A stretch of DNA of 56,996 nt, taken from the NCBI RefSeq assembly GCF_000621505.1, contig NZ_JHYD01000044.1:1-56996 (forward strand), in the 5' to 3' direction. Shown here one piece after another: positions 17,205 to 27,300 of the stretch; positions within the stretch are counted from its first letter, which is position 1, and each line of letters begins with the position of its first letter. Made by a program: the position numbers and the translations under genes. The notes under the pieces are model-generated. The model searched no databases. It saw only the letters and a list, made by a program, of their open reading frames with translations, and was not told the origin of the DNA. Source of the DNA: Ruminiclostridium cellobioparum DSM 1351 = ATCC 15832 (GTDB lineage Bacteria; Bacillota; Clostridia; Acetivibrionales; DSM-1351).

Positions 17205-18527
17205 TTACTCAACCCAATTTTTAACATTTGCATATATATGGGATAAAATACTCAGTGATTTGACAGCATTTTCTGCATTTCTTTTCCTTTTATCGCGAAT
17301 ATCCGAGCTTATATTACTAAATAAACCAAAATTTACATTCATTGGCTGGAAATTTTTAATGCTCGGATCGGATATATAATTACTTAACGCACCGATTGCC
17401 GTATTGGCTGGAAATTCCACCCTCTCCTTGTCCAATATCCGGGCAGCCGCATTTATTCCTGCCAAAAAACCCGAGGATGTGGATTCAATATATCCCTCCA
17501 CCCCTGTAATCTGGCCTGCAAAATATACGGAATTGTTCTTTTTCAGATTATAGGTATTATCAAGAAGCTTTGGTGAATTTATATAAGTATTTCTGTGCAT
17601 AACGCCATATCTGACGAATTCTGCCTTCTCAAGGCCTGGAATAAGACTGAATACCCTTTTTTGTTCGGGCCATTTTAAATGGGTTTGAAAACCTACAATA
17701 TTATATAGAGTTCCGTTTTTGTTATCCTGTCTCAATTGAACAACAGCATACGGCCTTATGTTTGTCCTGGTGTCCATGAGCCCAACCGGCTTCAGCGGGC
17801 CGAAGCGCATGGTATCAGGTCCCCTTTGGGCCATACTTTCTATGGGCATGCAGCCTTCGAATACCATGTTTTTTTCAAATTCCTTTATATGGGCAAGCTC
17901 TGCACTCACTAAGGCGTTGTAGAAGGTTTCATACTCTTCCCGGTTCATGGGACAGTTTATATAGTCCTCTGATCCGCGTCCATACCTTGCAGCTTTAAAA
18001 GCCCTGTCCATATTTATTGAATCATATGAAACAATCGGTGCAGCGGCATCAAAAAAGTGCAGGTAATCCTCTCCCAGCATTTCCCGTATGGAATTGAACA
18101 TTCCCTCGGAGGTCAGCGGCCCCGTCGCAATTATGGTGATGTTATCATCCGGGATACCTGTCTGCTCCCCGAAAATGATCTCGATATTGTCCATTTCCCT
18201 TATCGCTTTTGTAATATATTCTGCAAAACCCTCACGGTCCACGGCAAGAGCTCCTCCTGCAGGTACTCTTGTAGCATCGGCAGCCTTCAATATTAACGAG
18301 TCCATGGTTCTTAATTCTTCCTTTAACAGACCAACCGCATTTTCAAGCTGATCCGACCGGAGCGAGTTGCTGCATACCAATTCCGCAAAATTCGGGGAAT
18401 GGTGGGCAGGAGAATATTTTTGGGGCTTCATTTCATAGAGCTTAACAGGTATCCCCCGCTTTGCCAGCTGATAAGCAGCTTCACAGCCTGCCAGACCCGC
18501 TCCTATCACATTGACTGTTTTGTTCAT
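17205..18527 (-). CDS. trmFO: tRNA m5U54 methyltransferase TrmFO
   Basis: TrmFO (formerly Gid) is the folate- and FAD-dependent enzyme that makes 5-methyluridine at tRNA position 54 in most Gram-positive bacteria. The 440-residue product has an N-terminal dinucleotide fold (NVIGAGLAGCEAAYQLAKRG), the SPNFAELVCSNSLRSDQLEN segment typical of the family, VPAGGALAVDREGFA, and a C-terminal FAGQITGVEGYIESTSSGFL AGINAA motif. Full length. ATG 18527 follows ACGGAGGGTAT. It lies after topA in the same direction, a common Firmicute arrangement. Confidence 0.96.
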   Translation of the reverse strand: MNKTVNVIGAGLAGCEAAYQLAKRGIPVKLYEMKPQKYSPAHHSPNFAELVCSNSLRSDQLENAVGLLKEELRTMDSLILKAADATRVPAGGALAVDREGFAEYITKAIREMDNIEIIFGEQTGIPDDNITIIATGPLTSEGMFNSIREMLGEDYLHFFDAAAPIVSYDSINMDRAFKAARYGRGSEDYINCPMNREEYETFYNALVSAELAHIKEFEKNMVFEGCMPIESMAQRGPDTMRFGPLKPVGLMDTRTNIRPYAVVQLRQDNKNGTLYNIVGFQTHLKWPEQKRVFSLIPGLEKAEFVRYGVMHRNTYINSPKLLDNTYNLKKNNSVYFAGQITGVEGYIESTSSGFLAGINAAARILDKERVEFPANTAIGALSNYISDPSIKNFQPMNVNFGLFSNISSDIRDKRKRNAENAVKSLSILSHIYANVKNWVE

Positions 18528-18657
18528 ATACCCTCCGTATGATACATTACTTATTCAAATAATGTACTATCAATATTATAAAATATACATGTTATAAATA
18601 AATTAGCCTTATGTTAAAACCATTATTAAATAAAGTTAATATTCCCATACACTAAAT

Positions 18658-18688
18658 AAACCGAAAGGCTTTTATGCACTTCCGGTTT
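18658..18688 (-). terminator. Possible terminator after topA
   Basis: Downstream of the topA stop the minus strand forms AAACCGGAAG...CTTTCGGTTT, with one mismatch, then ATTTAG. The U-run is poor, so read-through into trmFO is possible. Confidence 0.4.
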
Positions 18689-18722
18689 TATTATATCATT
18701 TAGTTATCCTTTTGGACTGAAC

Positions 18723-20840
18723 CTATTTGGTCTTTTTTGCAGTATCTTCACTGTTGCTTGGACATTTTTCATTGCTGCATTTAAGTTCGTTCTTCCTGCC
18801 AGAAGACTTTTTCAGCATAAAGCTGCCGCATACACTGCAGGTTTCGTTGCTTGGCATATCCCAGCTCATAAACGAGCATTCGGGATTCCTTTCGCAGCCG
18901 ATGTACTTCCTGCCCTTTTTTGTCTTTTTGTATAATACTTTTCCCTGACAGAGAGGACACAATACTCCGGCTTCTTCAACAATAGCCTTTGTGTTCCGGC
19001 ACTCCGGGAATCCGGGACAGGCCAGGAATTTTCCGAATCTGCCATGCTTAACAACCATGTTTCTGCCGCATTTATCACATATTACATCTGAAATTTCTTC
19101 AGGTACTTCAACGTCACCGATGGATTCCTCGGCCTGTTTCAGCACTCCTGCAAATGAGGAATAGAAATCCTTCATTACGTCCTTCCATGGCTTTTCTCCG
19201 TCTTCCACAGCATCCAGTTCATTTTCCATCTGGGCTGTAAATTCCGCATCTACAATATCCACAAAATGCTTTTTCATTATATCGTTCACTATTTTTCCAA
19301 GCTCTGTGGGCAGCAGGAATTTCTTTTCCTTTATCACATAACCTCTGGACAGAATAGTAGTTATAGTGGGAGCGTAAGTACTCGGCCTGCCTATGCCTCT
19401 TTCTTCAAGTGATCTTACCAGGGTTGCCTCGGTATATCTGGCAGGCGGCTGTGTAAAATGTTGCTTGGGAGTATTTTTCTTAAGCTCCAGAACATCTCCC
19501 TGCACCAATTCAGGCAGATTGTTGTTCTCCTCCTCGTCGCGCTCTTCGTCACTGCTGCCTTCGGTATCCCTGCCTTCAATATAAAGTACCATGAAGCCCG
19601 GGAATTTAACTTTGGAACCGTTTGCCTTAAAGATGTACCTGCCTGCCGATATATCGGCACTTACGGTGTCATAAACCGCAGAGGACATCTGGCTTGCTAT
19701 AAATCTGCTCCAGATCAGCTTATACAGCTTGTATTGTTCAGCGCTCAGCGAGTCCTTTATATCATCGGGTGCCATGTCTATATAGGTAGGACGGATAGCT
19801 TCATGGGCATCCTGTGAAGCCGATTTGTTTTTATATACCTTGGGAGTCTGAGGAATATAAGCCTGCCCGTATTTCTTACTGATATATTCCCTGGCTTCAC
19901 TTTGTGCCTCGGCAGATATTCTGGTGGAGTCGGTTCTCATATAGGTTATGAGACCAACCGAACCATGTCCTTTGATTTCAACGCCTTCGTACAGCTGCTG
20001 GGCCACCATCATTGTCCTCTTGGTCGTAAAGCCAAGCTTTCTGGAGGCTTCCTGCTGCATTGTACTTGTTATGAACGGAGCCGCTGCCGCGCGCTTTTTT
20101 TCCTGTTCCTTTACTTTTTTAACAATGTATTGGCTTTTTTCTATTTCTTTTAAAATTGAATTGACCTGTTCCTCATTGCTGAGCTCAAGTCTTTCATTTT
20201 CAGTACCGTAAAACCTTGCTTCGAAGTTCGGACTTACTTTGGGTTTGGCAAGCCTGGATATAATGGTCCAATACTCCTGGGAAACAAAATTATCAATTTC
20301 TTCCTCTCTGTCGCAAATCATTTTTGTTGCAACAGATTGAACCCTGCCGGCACTCAAACCCTTCTTTACCTTTTTCCAAAGCAAGGGGCTTATCTTATAC
20401 CCGACAATTCTGTCAAGAACTCTTCTGGCCTGCTGTGCATCAACAAGATCCATATCAATTTTTCTGGGCTGCTTTATTGCACTTTTAACAGCATTCTGAG
20501 TTATCTCATTAAAGGATACCCTGCATTTCTGACCATCATCTATATTCAAAAGATTAGCCAAATGCCAGGAAATCGCCTCACCCTCACGGTCAGGGTCAGT
20601 AGCCAGATAAACTTTTTTTGCAGCCTTTGCTTCCTTCTTAAGCTTGGATATAACATCACCCTTGCCTCTTATGGTGATGTATTTGGGCTCAAAGTTGTTT
20701 TCTATATCTACTCCAATTTGACTTTTAGGCAAATCCCTTACATGACCAACCGATGCTTCCACCTTATAGCCTTTTCCCAAAAACTTGCCGATCGATTTAA
20801 CTTTTCCGGGAGACTCCACAATAACCAGGTTATCAGCCAT
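18723..20840 (-). CDS. topA: DNA topoisomerase I (type IA)
   Basis: This enzyme relaxes negative supercoils through a transient 5'-phosphotyrosine. The 705-residue product has a TOPRIM domain (LVIVESPGKVKSIGKFLG at the start; TDPDREGEAISWHL around 81-94), the catalytic Tyr300 in GLITYMRTDSTRIS, the GLSAGRVQSVATKMIC region, and three Cys4 zinc-ribbon repeats at the C-terminus (from about 590: CDKCGRNM, CPLCQGKV, CSVCGSFM). Length matches Bacillus TopA. ATG 20840 follows ACGGAGGAATAAA. A strong promoter lies at 20902-20930. Confidence 0.97.
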   Translation of the reverse strand: MADNLVIVESPGKVKSIGKFLGKGYKVEASVGHVRDLPKSQIGVDIENNFEPKYITIRGKGDVISKLKKEAKAAKKVYLATDPDREGEAISWHLANLLNIDDGQKCRVSFNEITQNAVKSAIKQPRKIDMDLVDAQQARRVLDRIVGYKISPLLWKKVKKGLSAGRVQSVATKMICDREEEIDNFVSQEYWTIISRLAKPKVSPNFEARFYGTENERLELSNEEQVNSILKEIEKSQYIVKKVKEQEKKRAAAAPFITSTMQQEASRKLGFTTKRTMMVAQQLYEGVEIKGHGSVGLITYMRTDSTRISAEAQSEAREYISKKYGQAYIPQTPKVYKNKSASQDAHEAIRPTYIDMAPDDIKDSLSAEQYKLYKLIWSRFIASQMSSAVYDTVSADISAGRYIFKANGSKVKFPGFMVLYIEGRDTEGSSDEERDEEENNNLPELVQGDVLELKKNTPKQHFTQPPARYTEATLVRSLEERGIGRPSTYAPTITTILSRGYVIKEKKFLLPTELGKIVNDIMKKHFVDIVDAEFTAQMENELDAVEDGEKPWKDVMKDFYSSFAGVLKQAEESIGDVEVPEEISDVICDKCGRNMVVKHGRFGKFLACPGFPECRNTKAIVEEAGVLCPLCQGKVLYKKTKKGRKYIGCERNPECSFMSWDMPSNETCSVCGSFMLKKSSGRKNELKCSNEKCPSNSEDTAKKTK

Positions 20841-20901
20841 TTTATTCCTCCGTGTTAATTCATGTGCTTTTTGATATTACAATTTTTATCAGACAAATAC
20901 T

Positions 20902-20930
20902 AATTTAAACTGCTTTTTTAAATCTGTCAA
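20902..20930 (-). promoter_or_regulatory. Sigma-A-type promoter of topA
   Basis: TTGACA (20925-20930) and TAAATT (20902-20907) on the minus strand are separated by 17 bp, about 65 bp upstream of topA. Confidence 0.7.
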
Positions 20931-21104
20931 CCTTACATTGAGGTTTTGTACTGATAAAATAGTAAATTCTGTAATTATTTATGAATATTTTTATAATTTT
21001 TATACCACATACTTAATTCTGGAATTATTCTTTCATCACTTAATCAAATTATGCACATATTAAATAAAATTATGACATCAGGCTGATATTTATATATGCC
21101 CGGT
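20931..21104. other. AT-rich spacer upstream of topA
   Basis: No gene or clear structure is visible. Together with the adjoining inverted-repeat element (21105-21261), it accounts for most of the 422-bp gap between topA and dprA. Confidence 0.6.
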
Positions 21105-21261
21105 GGTCTGTAACATCTGAAGCGTATATTGGCCGGTGAGGAAAGTTTTTGCAGCATAAGGCGGAGGACGAAGGCAATACTGTATGTACTGGCAAGGGCG
21201 GCAACGAAATTCTGCGGGAATTTAACCGTCGGCAATATGTGATTTTTAGATGTTACAGGCC
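21105..21261. repeat. 157-bp inverted-repeat element (MITE-like) at the 3' end of dprA
   Basis: The ends GGTCTGTAACATC (21105-21117) and GATGTTACAGGCC (21249-21261) are near-perfect inverted repeats. Weaker complementarity continues inward for about 50 bp on each side (ATATTG-CCG, then GCAG). The inner side of the right arm is strongly similar to a third copy at 39971-40015. It has no coding capacity and abuts the dprA stop codon. Confidence 0.75.
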
Positions 21262-21262
21262 G

Positions 21263-22387
21263 CTAGAGGTACATTTCAAAAATTTTCCCCGGCTGCTGGG
21301 TAATGACACCCTTCATTTCAAGCATGAAAAGAATATTGTTTATCTCCTTTACGGAAATATTGCTCCTTTCAATTATCTCATCAATGTGGCGGATACCTTT
21401 TTGAATTATTTTTACAACATGTATTTCTTCTGTACTCAAACCCATATAGGTCTTCAGTCCGGTATTTATGCCTGTTCCGGAAGTTTGCCCTGAAGGTTCA
21501 TTTATTTTTACATCCTCCCTATAGTCAAACTCCTCCAGTATATCCTCCACTCCCAGTACCATTTTTGCACCGTCCCGTATCAGCCGGTTTGTGCCCTTGC
21601 TGTAGGAGCAGTCAATATTTCCCGGAACGGCGAATACTTCCCTTCCCTGCTCAAGCGCATAGCCGGCGGTTATCAGTGAGCCGCTCCTGCCGGCGGCTTC
21701 CACTATGAGAACGCCGGAGGATATTCCGCTGATTATTCTGTTCCTGGCCGGGAAGTTGTGCTGGAGCGGAGGGGTCCCGGGAGGGTACTCGGAGAGTATC
21801 AGTCCGCCCGAATTTAATATGTTTTCATAGAGCCGGAAATTCTCGGGCGGGTAAATGTAGTCAAGTCCGCAGCCCAAAACTGCCGCTGTCCTCCCGCCTG
21901 CGTCCAGACAGCCCTCATGGGCAATGCTGTCGATTCCTCTTGCCAGACCGCTCACTATCTGAACACCTCTCATGGCAAGCTCATAGGATAGCTTTTTGGC
22001 TGCCGAAGCGCCGTAATTTGTTGTCCTTCTCGACCCGACCACTGCTATTGAAAATTCAGACAGTCTGAGCTTTCCCCGGTAATACAGGGCAACAGGAGGA
22101 TCATAAATATGTTTCAGCTTTTCGGGGTAATTGCTGTCAAAGATGGTAGCCATTTTAATATCATTTTTAAGCATTAAATCGTTTACTGAATTTACCCTTT
22201 CCCTTTTTTCCTTATTCAGAATCTCTTCTATATTTTTCGGTGAAAGCTGTTTATATGCTCTAAGTTCCTGCACTGTAAGGTAAAAAATTATTTTGGGCTC
22301 CCTGTAAGCCTCCAGCAGCTGTCGGGCTTTGACAGGGCCCAGGCCCGACAAGGATGAGAACCATATCCAATAATCAATGTCTCTCAT
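21263..22387 (-). CDS. dprA: DNA-processing protein DprA
   Basis: DprA loads RecA onto incoming single-stranded DNA during transformation. The 374-residue product has an N-terminal helix-hairpin-helix/SAM-like part (LSGLGPVKARQLLEAY), the Rossmann DprA domain with VGSRRTTNYGASAAKKLSYE, IVSGLARGIDSIAHEG and PARNRIISGISSGVLIVEAA followed by GRSGSLITAGYALEQGREVF, and a C-terminal winged-helix region (EIHVVKIIQKGIRHIDEIIE). Full length. ATG 22387 follows GAGGAGAG. It is 26 bp after the ComM/YifB gene, forming a competence-like pair. Confidence 0.95.
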   Translation of the reverse strand: MRDIDYWIWFSSLSGLGPVKARQLLEAYREPKIIFYLTVQELRAYKQLSPKNIEEILNKEKRERVNSVNDLMLKNDIKMATIFDSNYPEKLKHIYDPPVALYYRGKLRLSEFSIAVVGSRRTTNYGASAAKKLSYELAMRGVQIVSGLARGIDSIAHEGCLDAGGRTAAVLGCGLDYIYPPENFRLYENILNSGGLILSEYPPGTPPLQHNFPARNRIISGISSGVLIVEAAGRSGSLITAGYALEQGREVFAVPGNIDCSYSKGTNRLIRDGAKMVLGVEDILEEFDYREDVKINEPSGQTSGTGINTGLKTYMGLSTEEIHVVKIIQKGIRHIDEIIERSNISVKEINNILFMLEMKGVITQQPGKIFEMYL

Positions 22388-22413
22388 TGCACTCTCCTCT
22401 ATTGTTTTTTGTA

Positions 22414-23949
22414 TTAATATTTCGAAACCAGCCTGTCAAAGCTCCTGTACTGTATTGCCTCTGCAACATGCCAGGATTTTATTGCATCAGCTCCTTCCAT
22501 GTCTGCAATAGTCCGTGCAACCTTCAGGATTCTGTCATGTGCCCTGGCACTCAGGCCCAGCTTTTCAAACGCCCTCCTCAGCAATTTTGAGGTCACCCGG
22601 TCAAGCTCACAGTATTTTCTTATAAGGGCAGGGGATAATTCGGAGTTTGAAAAGATGCCAAGACCCCGGTACCTCTCCAGCTGTACATTTCTCGCCTTAT
22701 TGACCCGTTCCCTGATCACGGCCGAAGGTTCCTCCTCACCGGCCTTTTCCAGATCATCGTACCTTACAGGCCGTACTTCGGTATGTATATCGATCCTGTC
22801 CATTATAGGACGGCTGAACCTTCCAAGATACCGTTGAAGCATTTTAGGAGTACAGCTGCACTTCCTGGAGGGATCTAAATAGAAACCGCATTTGCAGGGG
22901 TTTGCCGCGCAAACCAGCATTGTTCTGGCAGGATAGGTAATACTGTTGTTTGCCCTGGAAATACATATTTCTCCGTCCTCCAGAGGCTGCCTGAGGACTT
23001 CGGCAGCCTCCGGGCCGAACTCGGGAAATTCATCCAGGAAGAGAACACCGTAGTGAGCCAGGCTTATTTCACCAGGCTTTATTGGTTTCCCTCCTCCTAC
23101 CAATGAAATGTCTGAAATTGTGTGGTGGGGATTTCTGAAGGGTCTGGCCGAAATGAGTGAGGATTTGTGGGGAAGAAGGCCTGATACACTGTATATTTTG
23201 GTCAATTCCAGAGCCTCGTCGAAAGTCATCCGGGGCAGGATGGTGGGAAGTCTTTTTGCCAGCATGGTTTTTCCGCTGCCGGGAGTGCCCGCCATCAGCA
23301 GGTTATGTGCCCCGCAGGCCGCAATCTCCATCGCCCGCTTAACACTTGCCTGCCCTTTCACATCGCTGAAATCCATGGAGTCGGAAATACTCTGTGAAAA
23401 TATGCTGTTGATGTCTACTGTATAGGCCGGAATGACTTCCTGTCCGTTGAGGTGCCTGACGATTTCCAGAAGACTTTTTACGGGAATTATGTTTATATCC
23501 TTTAAGACGGCTGCCTCGTCAGCATTTGCGTCAGGCACGAATACATTTTTTATCCCGTTGGATCTCGCACAGCAAGCCATGGATAATATGCCCTGTACAG
23601 CCTTAATCCGGCCGTCAAGTGATAATTCTCCCAGAAACATATAGGAGCCCAGCTCTGTTGACGGAATTATTTCCGATGCAGCCAGAATGCCCACTGCCAC
23701 TGCCACGTCATAAAACGAGCCCTCCTTGCGGAGATTGGCAGGGGCAAGATTGATTGTTATGCGCCTGACAGGAAAGTCAATACCGCTGTTTTTGACGGCA
23801 GCTCTGACCCTTTCCCGGGATTCCCTGACAGCGGTATCTCCCAGGCCCACAATATCAAAGCTGGGAATTCCGTTGCTGATGTCAGTTTCAACCTCCACTA
23901 TGCAGCCGTCAATTCCTGTAAGTGCGCAACTGTTGATTTTTGAAACCAT
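22414..23949 (-). CDS. comM: AAA+ ATPase of the ComM/YifB family
   Basis: The 511-residue product has an N-terminal Lon-like S5 fold (about 20-140), a central Mg-chelatase-type AAA+ module with Walker A (MAGTPGSGKTMLAKRLP, near 218-234) and the LDEFPEFGPEAAEVLRQPLE D region, a zinc-binding CxCG...CSC set (ANPCKCGFYLDPSRKCSCT), and a C-terminal helical lid (SARAHDRILKVARTIADMEG). In proteobacteria ComM is a branch-migration helicase that aids integration of transformed DNA. Pairing with dprA supports the same role here. ATG 23949 follows AAAGGAAA. Full length. Confidence 0.93.
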   Translation of the reverse strand: MVSKINSCALTGIDGCIVEVETDISNGIPSFDIVGLGDTAVRESRERVRAAVKNSGIDFPVRRITINLAPANLRKEGSFYDVAVAVGILAASEIIPSTELGSYMFLGELSLDGRIKAVQGILSMACCARSNGIKNVFVPDANADEAAVLKDINIIPVKSLLEIVRHLNGQEVIPAYTVDINSIFSQSISDSMDFSDVKGQASVKRAMEIAACGAHNLLMAGTPGSGKTMLAKRLPTILPRMTFDEALELTKIYSVSGLLPHKSSLISARPFRNPHHTISDISLVGGGKPIKPGEISLAHYGVLFLDEFPEFGPEAAEVLRQPLEDGEICISRANNSITYPARTMLVCAANPCKCGFYLDPSRKCSCTPKMLQRYLGRFSRPIMDRIDIHTEVRPVRYDDLEKAGEEEPSAVIRERVNKARNVQLERYRGLGIFSNSELSPALIRKYCELDRVTSKLLRRAFEKLGLSARAHDRILKVARTIADMEGADAIKSWHVAEAIQYRSFDRLVSKY

Positions 23950-24268
23950 AAAAATTTCCTTTCCATATTAAATTTTATTAATTTTGATATATGCCGGATC
24001 AACCAGATAACTGCATTTTGATATAAAATATCCATCATACAGTATGATTATGTTTGGAACAGAATTGACTCACAATTTTAATATACTTGTGTAAACATTA
24101 CAGATAATAAACTGTTTTTAATTAGTGATCTGGATATAAAAGATTAAAATTTATATCTATGCAAATTATGAGATTATTGATTTCCTTTAAAGGAATACAG
24201 ATTGAAAACTATCCTTTTTAAGTATAGCACAGCTATTTTAAAAAATCACCTATTTTTTACATAAAAGC
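23950..24268. other. Noncoding AT-rich region upstream of the comM-dprA pair
   Basis: I see no open frame with a ribosome binding site here. The region should hold the comM promoter, but no hexamer pair was clear enough to call. Confidence 0.5.
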
Positions 24269-24302
24269 AAACAGCTCCACAAACTTACCATGGAGCTGTT
24301 TT
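24269..24302 (-). terminator. Rho-independent terminator after the GLUG/FN3 gene
   Basis: AACAGCTCCA and TGGAGCTGTT form a 10-bp stem around a short loop. On the minus strand it is followed by TTGCTTTTATG. It lies about 80 bp after the stop codon of the large secreted protein. Confidence 0.75.
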
Positions 24303-24377
24303 AAAAGTATTTATTAATATACTACTAATTAAAATTCTTTAATTTAATGCTGTTCTACCACTCAAAGCTGGTTTTAG

Positions 24378-27300
24378 TCAAATTTGCTGCTTTGATGTTT
24401 GCCTTTCCTGCACTATTGGTACTTGAATATTTTTTACTTCACTTGTTATAACACTTAGTGCTGCACTTTCATCAGATACATTTTCAGCAGCATCATACGC
24501 CTTTATTGTGTATATATATGTTGTTCCTGCAATAACATCAATATCCGTAAAATTAGTAGTTATTGATGTCCCGATTTCTTTTCCATTTCTATATATATAA
24601 TAACCTTCAACTTTTACATTATCTGTTGAACTATCCCAACATAACACTATAGCTGAGGATGTTGTAGTTGATACTTCGAAATTGGTTAGATTCTGAGGGT
24701 TTGATGGTGCTTGTGTATCTATTTTAACACTTGATGATGCGTCTTCTTCCAATCCATGCTCTGATGATTTATCTGCTTTTACAGTGTACGAAAAATCTTT
24801 TGGGGCTGAAAAATCTAACACTCCATTTTCAAAACTGTATTTAACTGAATATGTAATGTTTGATTTATTATACATGCAATCATGGCTCGTATAATAGTAA
24901 AACTCTAATTTTGTATACTTTCCTACTGGCAGATCACTATGCATTATAATACCGTTTGCTGTATATTGTAAATCAATCTGCTCCCATTCTCCGGTAATTT
25001 TATTAAATCCCTTTACTCGCCCATAATCATCACCTGAATGGCCCTCTACAGAAGGTACTGTAAATGTATACTCAATTATTGTGGCTCCTTCAATTCCTTC
25101 CTCAATAATTGTTGATTCAGGTCCAGTTAGTACCACACCACCGCCATGTGTTTCATCTGCAACGAAAAACTCTATTGCAGCCCATGCTGACTCTGCTCCG
25201 GATGAATCTACAGCCTTAACTTTAATAGTGTTTTTTCCAACAGGATATACTGATTGTTGTGCAGGTCTTCCTACCCATACATATGTAATAGTATCACCAT
25301 CTGGATCTGTTGAAAGTGCATCTATCATAACAAGTGTTCCCGGTGCTACACTGCTGGTATTTGGATTCATTGTTATTATAGGGGTTGTTGGTGGATTGTT
25401 ACTATATACATGGATAGTATCTGAAAAGCTATATGTATTTCCTGATGAATCAGTTACATTGGCAATTAAGGTATAATTTCCAACAGCCTTAAATGTGATA
25501 CTACCACCATTTTTGTCAAGATTTGCAGTTGCTACGGTCTTTATATCAACAACGATACCATCTTTTTGCATTGTCCATATAACTGTTCCGACTCCAACAG
25601 GATTTGTAGATAAATTTAAAAGATTGTTTACACGGATTCGTTCAGGCAAATCGATTGTTAATTGCAACGGGACATTAAGTTCAGTAGTAGCTGTTACTTC
25701 GTTGCTTGGCAGAGATATATTTCCCATATAGTCAAATGATTTTACAGTATAGATATATGTTGTACCATCTTTTAAACCTGTATCAGTATACTGATTTGTA
25801 GTTGAAGTACCTATTTCCTGGCCATCTCTGAAAATTTTATATCCCGCTACGCCAATATTATCTGTGGAAGGGTCCCATAATATGGTAATTGAATTTATCG
25901 TTTTTGATAAAACATTCAAATTTTGCGGTGTAGTTGGAGCTTGAGCATCTTTGTAATGATGCGGATTAGGTAAGTCTCTTAGGTATGCATAAGTCTCGCC
26001 TTCAATTATGTGCCAGATATTTGTAAAGTCCCAGTTAACATATGTGGACTGGTGCATCAATTCATCTGTTGTTCTTGCTTGGGTAGTAGGGGTTGTAAAA
26101 CCAGCGGTATTCATATCAAAATAACAACTAGTTATTGTTAAATTAATCGAATAATTATTATCACCAACCAATCCACCTATAGAATTTCCTATACCTGTGA
26201 CCACTCCTGCTGAATAGCAATTTTTAACCTTTATGGTATTTGTATACCCAAGTAACCCTCCACACCTAGCACTACCTGTTGAACTAGTATTCGTGGTGGC
26301 TACATTTCCAAGTGCAAAACTATTACTAACACTTGAGTTATATCCATGCCCGATTAATCCACCAAGGTTCTGGACTCCAATTATATTCCCCGTTGCATAA
26401 CACTCTGTTATATTTGAAGAGTCTACTAAAGTCCCCATCAATCCACCGCAACTATTTCCTCCAGTAACATTCCCTGTCGCATAACTTTTTTTAACGATTT
26501 TCCCGTACCCGACTAAACCTCCTCCTGAGCTAGTTGTTACATTTACATCAACAGTTGAACTACATCCATCAACAGTACCTGTGTCAGTGCGGCCTAATAA
26601 TCCTCCTACAGCTGATACACCTGTTACAGTTCCATTTCCACTTACATAATTATTTTGAAGGTTTGTTTTTCCCGTTGCAAACCCTACTAGTGCTCCTACG
26701 TTATTCTTCCCAGTAACGCTTACATTATTTAATTTTACATTTTTAATTGTTGCATTATTTATATTTCCAAACAGTCCTATATAATCCTCTGTTCCTTTAC
26801 TAATTTGTAAATTACTAATTGTATACCCACTTCCATCGAATACTCCAGTAAATGGTGCCTCCTTACTTCCAATAGCTTGCCATTCACTATTTTGAATGTC
26901 AATATTTTCAGATAACTTGTAATATCCTAATAACCCAAACTTTACATTATTTAATTGATCTACTGTACATATTATATATGGATCAGTTGGAGTACCTACT
27001 CCAGCTGCCACATCATCTGCTGGAAATCCTTCGTCTACACCAGATGGTCTGCTAACATCTTTGAGATATGGATATGATTTACCCTCATCCAGATTCCATA
27101 TATTTGTAAAATCCCACCCATCATAATTCGCTTTTGTTTTCATTCCTGAAGTTAGCAAACAAATATCATATGAAGTTTTAGGTAAAAATTTTGATTTAAA
27201 GCCATCATAGTAACAGCTAGTTATTGTTAAATTATTATTATTACCAACCAATCCACCTATAGAATTTCCTATACCTGTGACCACTCCTGCGAAATAGCAG

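Noticed and set aside
20931-21104. A small RNA gene between topA and dprA
   Set aside because: Apart from the topA promoter and the inverted-repeat element I see no stable stem or terminator to support one.
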